Assembly (NCBI GenBank): GCA_018816665.1
Contig: JAHIVM010000055.1
Span: forward strand, 1 to 6,351
DNA from: Candidatus Zixiibacteriota bacterium
GTDB lineage: Bacteria; Zixibacteria; MSB-5A5; GN15; FEB-12
Direction: 5' to 3'
Length of the DNA: 6,351 nucleotides
The notes below the pieces were generated by a model that made no database searches, had not been told where the DNA came from, and saw nothing but the letters and a program-made list of their open reading frames with translations. Position 1 is the first letter of the stretch. Each line of letters begins with the position of its first letter. The position numbers were made by a program, and so were the translations under genes. Shown piece by piece: positions 1-3,696 of the stretch.

Positions 1-28
1 TAAATCCTGCCGATTCTGTAAGGCTCGC

Positions 29-685
29 TCAGCTTCGCAATCGATTGAGATCAGATTCGCTGCCGACTACGACCAGCAAATCGCCCTCATGGATCGCGAA
101 GTCGCCCCCGGGAACAAACACAAGAGTGCCGCTATTCCGTTTCACTGCTATCGCCTGAACGTGATAATCCGATCTCAGCCTGACTTCACTCAGATGTTTG
201 CCGACAAACGACTCTGGGGTTTTGATTTCGGCTACCACAAGATCTTCGGACAGCGGCAAGAAATCGACCAGGTTTGGCTGGCTGATGGACTTCGCCAGCT
301 TCGCTGCCATCTGTTGCTCCGGAATAACCGTTTCGGTGGCCCCGACTTTCTCCAGTATCCGGGCGTGGTCACGAGTGTTGGCCTTTACGATGATCCGTTC
401 GGCTCCCAGTTCCCTCAGATGCATGGTTATCAGTATCGACGAGTGAGAGTCCTCGCCGGTCGAAAGCATCACCGCCCGATATTGTTTCACATCCAGAGAC
501 TCCAGGAAATCTCTGTCGGTGGCATCGGCAATGATGGCGTCGAGGTTGGCGTGCTTGGGGAATTTAGTGAGATGATTGCGATCCTCATCGACCGCCGTGA
601 CCGCCCGGTTCATTTTGAGCAATTCGGTTACGAGAACTGAGCCGAAGCTTCCCATACCGATGACGAGAAATCGTTTAGCATCCAT
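29..685 (-). CDS. ktrA: TrkA/KtrA family potassium uptake regulatory subunit (RCK protein)
   Basis: A 218-residue cytoplasmic gating subunit for a K+ uptake channel. Members of this family bind NAD(H) or ATP/ADP as octameric rings and open or close the membrane subunit. What is seen: an N-terminal Rossmann RCK_N domain (about residues 4-135) with the dinucleotide-binding loop G10-M-G12-S-F-G15, an acidic residue at the end of the second strand (D33), the A-D-A-T-D segment (53-57), and the family-typical K-A-N-T-R-D-H-A-R stretch (101-109). A C-terminal RCK_C domain (about 140-216) includes an H-E-G-D-L-L-V-V-V-G strand. The length fits single-unit KtrA rather than the tandem-RCK TrkA of about 450 residues in Escherichia coli. 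The ATG at 685 has an AGGA ribosome site inside the end of the upstream trkH/ktrB gene, 4 bases away. This implies co-transcription and probably translational coupling. The family call is secure; nucleotide preference (ATP versus NADH) cannot be read here. Confidence 0.95.
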   Translation of the reverse strand: MDAKRFLVIGMGSFGSVLVTELLKMNRAVTAVDEDRNHLTKFPKHANLDAIIADATDRDFLESLDVKQYRAVMLSTGEDSHSSILITMHLRELGAERIIVKANTRDHARILEKVGATETVIPEQQMAAKLAKSISQPNLVDFLPLSEDLVVAEIKTPESFVGKHLSEVRLRSDYHVQAIAVKRNSGTLVFVPGGDFAIHEGDLLVVVGSESDLNRLRS

Positions 686-689
686 GTGA

Positions 690-2036
690 CTATCCTACCA
701 TTACATCTTCGTCCAGGTACACTATTTCACCCGCACGGGCCGGCTTCACCAGAGCCATGCCCAATGTCAGCAACCCCACCCTACCCGCAAACATCAGCAC
801 AATCAGCACGAGTTTCTCCATCCCGTCCAGATGAGAGGTCATACCCATGGACAGCCCAACCGTTCCAAAAGCGGAGACCACCTCGAACAGGTTCTCCACA
901 AACCAGCCGTGAGTGAATTGATGCGATACAGGGGGCTCCACGAGAAACATGAAGAACGAAAACGCGATCAGAATGACTCCTACAGCCAGCAACAGGACAG
1001 CCAGCGATCGGGAGATGGAGTCTGTGCTCACCGACGTTTTGAATCCGGGCACGGAGCGGAAACCACGAAACCGCCGCCACACCAGCAGGGAGAGAATTCC
1101 GATGGTCGTGGTTTTGACGCCGCCGGCGGTCGACCCTGGACATCCGCCGATCAGCATCAGAATCAGGGTCAGCAGGATGCTAAGCTCAGTCAAACCTGTT
1201 TGGGGGATGCTGTTGAAACCTGCGGTGCGAGTAGTCACCGACTGGAAAAACGCATTTGTCAGGCCGGCCAGCAGACCGCTGTCCCGAAACATGTTGGACT
1301 GCTCGGCGGCCCAGAACCCCAGAGTGCCGGCCACAATGAGTACGAGCGTGGTTATCAGGCACAGCCGGGAGTGCAGTGACAACCGATAGGTTCTGTCTCG
1401 CAACCTCGAGAAGCTTTCACCTACCACAATGAAGCCCAGTCCTCCCAGAATGATGAGCCCTGCGAATATTAAGAGTGTGATGGGATCATTGCGAAAGCTC
1501 ATAAGCGAATCGCTGAAAGTTGAAAACCCGGCGTTGCAGAATGCTGACACAGAATGAAACACGCTGTGATACAGCGCCTCGCCGACATCGTACCGTCCGA
1601 CAAACCGCGTAAACAGCAACACTGCCCCGATCGCTTCGGCAATCAGAGTGGTAATCAGAATGGCTTTGAGCAGCCCGGTTGTGGGCACGCTGGTCTGGGC
1701 GGCATAGTCCTGGCGAATACCGAGTGTGCTTCGCACGGAAAGGCGAGCACCCATCGACAGCAGCAGGGCCGACGCAAACACCATTATTCCCAGGCCGCCC
1801 AACTGGATGAGCATAAGTATGACCAGCTGCCCAAAGCGAGTGAAGGCTCCCGCCGTATCCAGCGTGGATAGGCCGGTGACGCAGACAGCCGAGGTGGCGG
1901 TGAACAGCGCGTCAATGAAGCTGATGGGCGGGCCTGTGGATGAGACAGGAAGCATCAACAACACTGTGCCGACGAACACAGCGACTCCAAAGTAAGAGGC
2001 CGCTCGACGGCTTGGTTCTGTTCCCAGCAATTGCAT
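690..2036 (-). CDS. ktrB: TrkH/KtrB family potassium uptake membrane subunit
   Basis: A 448-residue integral membrane subunit that conducts K+ inward (often Na+ or H+ coupled in Ktr/Trk systems). What is seen: four membrane-pore-membrane repeats, with pore loops around residues 48-58 (V-C-V-T-G-L), 164-174 (C-N-A-G-F), 267-277 (R-T-A-G-F) and 388-398 (G-T-V-G-L). All four filter glycines (G55, G170, G273, G394) are present, as expected for K+ selectivity. The conserved G-G-C-P-G-S-T-A-G-G-V-K motif (297-308) belongs to the membrane loop after the third pore, which acts as a gate in KtrB. Length is typical of KtrB and shorter than E. coli TrkH (about 480). The ATG at 2036 is the only start I find: no in-frame ATG, GTG or TTG lies between 2037 and 2120, and there is no clear Shine-Dalgarno sequence. 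It is the first gene of the operon with the RCK subunit downstream. The family is certain; the coupling ion is not. Confidence 0.95.
   Translation of the reverse strand: MQLLGTEPSRRAASYFGVAVFVGTVLLMLPVSSTGPPISFIDALFTATSAVCVTGLSTLDTAGAFTRFGQLVILMLIQLGGLGIMVFASALLLSMGARLSVRSTLGIRQDYAAQTSVPTTGLLKAILITTLIAEAIGAVLLFTRFVGRYDVGEALYHSVFHSVSAFCNAGFSTFSDSLMSFRNDPITLLIFAGLIILGGLGFIVVGESFSRLRDRTYRLSLHSRLCLITTLVLIVAGTLGFWAAEQSNMFRDSGLLAGLTNAFFQSVTTRTAGFNSIPQTGLTELSILLTLILMLIGGCPGSTAGGVKTTTIGILSLLVWRRFRGFRSVPGFKTSVSTDSISRSLAVLLLAVGVILIAFSFFMFLVEPPVSHQFTHGWFVENLFEVVSAFGTVGLSMGMTSHLDGMEKLVLIVLMFAGRVGLLTLGMALVKPARAGEIVYLDEDVMVG
693..697 (-). promoter_or_regulatory. Ribosome binding site of the ktrA-like gene, inside the upstream gene
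   Basis: On the minus strand the bases before the ATG at 685 read TAGGATAGTCAC. The AGGA core lies 7-8 bases before the start and overlaps the last codons and stop (690-692) of the membrane-subunit gene. This placement suggests that translation of the two potassium-uptake subunits is coupled. Confidence 0.55.
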
Positions 2037-2163
2037 ACAGGAACATATTAAACATCTATAGTGACGGGCAAATAGTTTTACGTGTGTCCGGTCGGAGAGT
2101 TCGTTGACCTTGACCGTCGGGGGAGGGTGGGTTAACTTAGTATTATCACCGTGAGGGGAGAAG
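2037..2163. promoter_or_regulatory. Divergent intergenic region between the K+ uptake operon and the ADP-ribosylglycohydrolase gene
   Basis: This 127-base gap must hold promoters for both directions. On the plus strand a tandem TTGACCTTGACC (2104-2115) is followed 17 bases after the second hexamer by TAACTT (2133-2138), a weak -35/-10 pair. TATTAT at 2141-2146 is a better -10 look-alike but badly spaced. On the minus strand TATAGA (2060-2055) is a possible -10 for the potassium operon; it would give a leader of only about a dozen bases and I see no convincing -35. I found no clear operator palindrome or riboswitch. Assignments are by eye. Confidence 0.3.
2153..2160 (+). promoter_or_regulatory. 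Ribosome binding site for the ADP-ribosylglycohydrolase gene
   Basis: The purine-rich GAGGGGAG lies 3-10 bases ahead of the ATG at 2164. It supports this start over the out-of-frame GTG at 2151, which opens a different, shadow reading frame. Confidence 0.6.
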
Positions 2164-3162
2164 ATGCAACCAAAACGATTTTCCGGATGTTTGATAGGTC
2201 AGTGTCTCGGCGATGCGCTCGGGTATCCGGTCGAGGGTGCCTCAGGTGCCGCCTGCTCAGAGTATGTAGTCAAGCTTTTGTACCCGTGGGCAAGCAAAGA
2301 GAGGACAATCGACCGGCACTGGAAAGGTCAGTACACCGACGATTCCCAACTGGCCCGTGAGTTGATGCGCAGCCTGATAGAATCTGAAGGCTGGTCGCCC
2401 GATGACTATGCTGATCGCGTACTGGAGCTCTTCCAGAGCAATCGTATTGTGGGACGGGGGATAGCCTCGGACAACGCTGCCCGGAGATTGTCATGGGGAG
2501 CCGGATGGGAGGAAGCCGGTGAACTTCCGCCATCCGCCGGCAACGGCACCGCCATGCGGGCCGCCCCGGTCGGTCTCTTTTTTTACCAACGTATCCCGAC
2601 GATGATCCAGGTGGCTCATGAACAGGGCTGGATCACGCATCATGATCCTCGATGTTCGGCGGGGTCCATTGCAATCGCAGGTGCGGTGACGCTTGCAATC
2701 AGGGACGAGCTGAGCGACATTGCGGAGGCAACTCGTCAATTGGCAGATTGGATGAGGCCGTTTTCGCAGGAATTCGCCGACCTGGTGGGATTACTGCCGG
2801 AGTGGATAGATCTTGATCCGGCCGACGCGCTGGCGGTGATTGGTCCGGCGGGCAGGGCCGATGATTTCGCGGAGGTGTGGCCGGGGATCTCGCCATTTGT
2901 TGTGCCCAGTGTGCTCTGGAGTTTGTATTCTTTTCTTAAGCATAGCGAGAGTTATGTCGATGCCGTTGCAACGGCCATAGCTGTCGGGGGCGATGTTGAC
3001 ACGACTGCCGCGATGACCGGCGCTATCAGCGGAGCGTACCTGGGACTCGATGCCATCCCAGGGCATCTTGCGCGACGAGTTCAGGATCAGGGAACATGGG
3101 AATACGCCGCTCTTGTGAAGCTAGCCGAATCTTGCTGCGATGTGGCTGAGGCAAGCATCTGA
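2164..3162 (+). CDS. ADP-ribosylglycohydrolase family protein (DraG/ARH-like)
   Basis: A 332-residue, presumably cytoplasmic protein of the all-helical, dinuclear Mg2+ ADP-ribosyl-acceptor hydrolase family, whose members remove ADP-ribose from proteins, nucleic acids or small molecules. What is seen: the N-terminal G-Q-C-L-G-D-A-L-G signature (12-20) with following P-V-E (22-24), the metal-binding T-D-D-S (58-61), N-G-T-A-M-R-A-A-P (127-135), T-H-H-D (158-161), and the C-terminal metal motif G-G-D-V-D-T-T-A-A-M (275-284), with D277, D279 and T280 as expected ligands, followed by G-A-I-S-G-A. All catalytic motifs look intact, so the enzyme is probably active. Length is normal for the family. 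The ATG is backed by a GAGGGGAG ribosome site. No ADP-ribosyltransferase or nitrogenase-related gene lies in view, so the substrate cannot be inferred. It may be co-oriented with, but is not tightly coupled to, the downstream VOC gene (101-base gap to its preferred start). Confidence 0.93.
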   Translation: MQPKRFSGCLIGQCLGDALGYPVEGASGAACSEYVVKLLYPWASKERTIDRHWKGQYTDDSQLARELMRSLIESEGWSPDDYADRVLELFQSNRIVGRGIASDNAARRLSWGAGWEEAGELPPSAGNGTAMRAAPVGLFFYQRIPTMIQVAHEQGWITHHDPRCSAGSIAIAGAVTLAIRDELSDIAEATRQLADWMRPFSQEFADLVGLLPEWIDLDPADALAVIGPAGRADDFAEVWPGISPFVVPSVLWSLYSFLKHSESYVDAVATAIAVGGDVDTTAAMTGAISGAYLGLDAIPGHLARRVQDQGTWEYAALVKLAESCCDVAEASI

Positions 3163-3263
3163 TGTCTCTACGCGGACTTCAGAATCGGTTTTGACATAGA
3201 GTCGCAAACCACGGTTCTGTTGACGGAAGTTTGGAAGGCCTCGAATCAATGGCAGGAAGTAGC
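3163..3263 (+). promoter_or_regulatory. Intergenic region with promoter-like -35 and imperfect hairpin upstream of the VOC gene
   Basis: A perfect TTGACA hexamer sits at 3191-3196. The best -10 partner at 17-18 bases is poor (TTCTGT, 3215-3220), so the promoter is only a candidate. The same hexamer overlaps an imperfect inverted repeat at 3187-3210: GGTTT pairs with AAACC and GAC with GTC around a 5-base loop, with a small internal bulge. It lacks a following T-run, so it does not look like a standard intrinsic terminator. It could be a weak terminator, an operator or chance. Confidence 0.25.
3254..3259 (+). promoter_or_regulatory. Ribosome binding site deciding the VOC gene start
   Basis: AGGAAG lies 4 bases before the ATG at 3264 (6 bases counting from the AGGA core). 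A competing GGAAGG (3233-3238) lies 10 bases before the in-frame ATG at 3249, so the choice is not absolute. Confidence 0.4.
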
Positions 3264-3650
3264 ATGTCCCAAGCCCTGTTTATTCTCTACGTAGCCGATC
3301 AGGAACGCAGCACGACCTTTTATTCCGCCGCGCTCGGACTGCAACCCATCCTCAATGTGCCCGGAATGACGGAATTCGCACTCAACGACGGTTCCTCGCT
3401 GGGTCTTATGCCCGCCGCCGGAATTAAACGTCTGCTTGGTGAAAATCTTCCTGACCCGATGCCGGGCGACGGTATCCCCCGATGCGAGTTGTATCTGACG
3501 GTTGATGATCCGACGGTGTGCCTCGACCGCGCGATAGCTGTGGGGGCAAAGGAAGTCAGCCCGGCGAAAACGCGCGATTGGGGCGATACGGTGGCCTATT
3601 GTCTTGACCCCGATGGCCACGTGCTGGCATTCGCACGACGGCTGCAGTGA
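3264..3650 (+). CDS. VOC (vicinal oxygen chelate) family protein, glyoxalase/bleomycin-resistance fold
   Basis: A 128-residue protein, a normal length for a single-chain VOC protein of two beta-alpha-beta-beta-beta modules. What is seen: the N-terminal strand and helix L-F-I-L-Y-V-A-D-Q-E-R-S-x3-F-Y (5-20) followed by L-G-L, the middle strand E-L-Y-L-T-V-D-D (75-82) opening the second module, and the classic C-terminal D-P-D-G-H-V-L-A-F-A (115-124). The usual metal-binding Glu of glyoxalase I-like enzymes in that last strand is Ala here, and the first strand has Phe where metal enzymes often have His or Gln. It may therefore be a non-metal or altered-substrate member; binding of a small molecule or drug cannot be told from sequence. 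I prefer the ATG at 3264 because AGGAAG lies just before it and family members begin close to this strand. The ATG at 3249 and a TTG at 3231 are in frame and possible, adding 5 or 11 residues. Confidence 0.85.
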   Translation: MSQALFILYVADQERSTTFYSAALGLQPILNVPGMTEFALNDGSSLGLMPAAGIKRLLGENLPDPMPGDGIPRCELYLTVDDPTVCLDRAIAVGAKEVSPAKTRDWGDTVAYCLDPDGHVLAFARRLQ

Positions 3651-3675
3651 GTTGCTGTCGCGCCGATCAGACAGA

Positions 3676-3696
3676 GGGCGCCAGTGCTATGCGCCC
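3676..3696. terminator. Possible hairpin between convergent gene ends
   Basis: An inverted repeat GGGCGC (3676-3681) and GCGCCC (3691-3696) encloses a 9-base loop in the junction between the VOC gene and the large minus-strand gene, overlapping the last codons of the latter. There is no T-run on either side, so if it ends transcription at all it is not a canonical Rho-independent terminator. Six G-C pairs by chance in GC-rich DNA is a fair alternative. Confidence 0.2.

Noticed and set aside
1..28. Possible terminator after the potassium operon
   Set aside because: The 28 bases beyond the stop show no stable hairpin followed by a T-run on the minus strand. The transcript may continue or end outside the window.
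89..640. Plus-strand open frame opposite the ktrA-like gene
   Set aside because: It is antisense to a clear RCK-domain gene, its translation has no recognisable domain, and there is no ribosome site. It is a shadow frame.
831..1389. Two overlapping plus-strand open frames opposite the ktrB-like gene
   Set aside because: Both lie within the coding region of a certain TrkH/KtrB protein, and their Gln/His/Arg-rich translations are typical of antisense reading.
2151..2360. GTG-initiated frame just ahead of the ADP-ribosylglycohydrolase start
   Set aside because: It runs out of frame inside the enzyme gene, and the GAGGGGAG ribosome site fits the ATG at 2164. The translation is Arg/Cys-rich with no domain.
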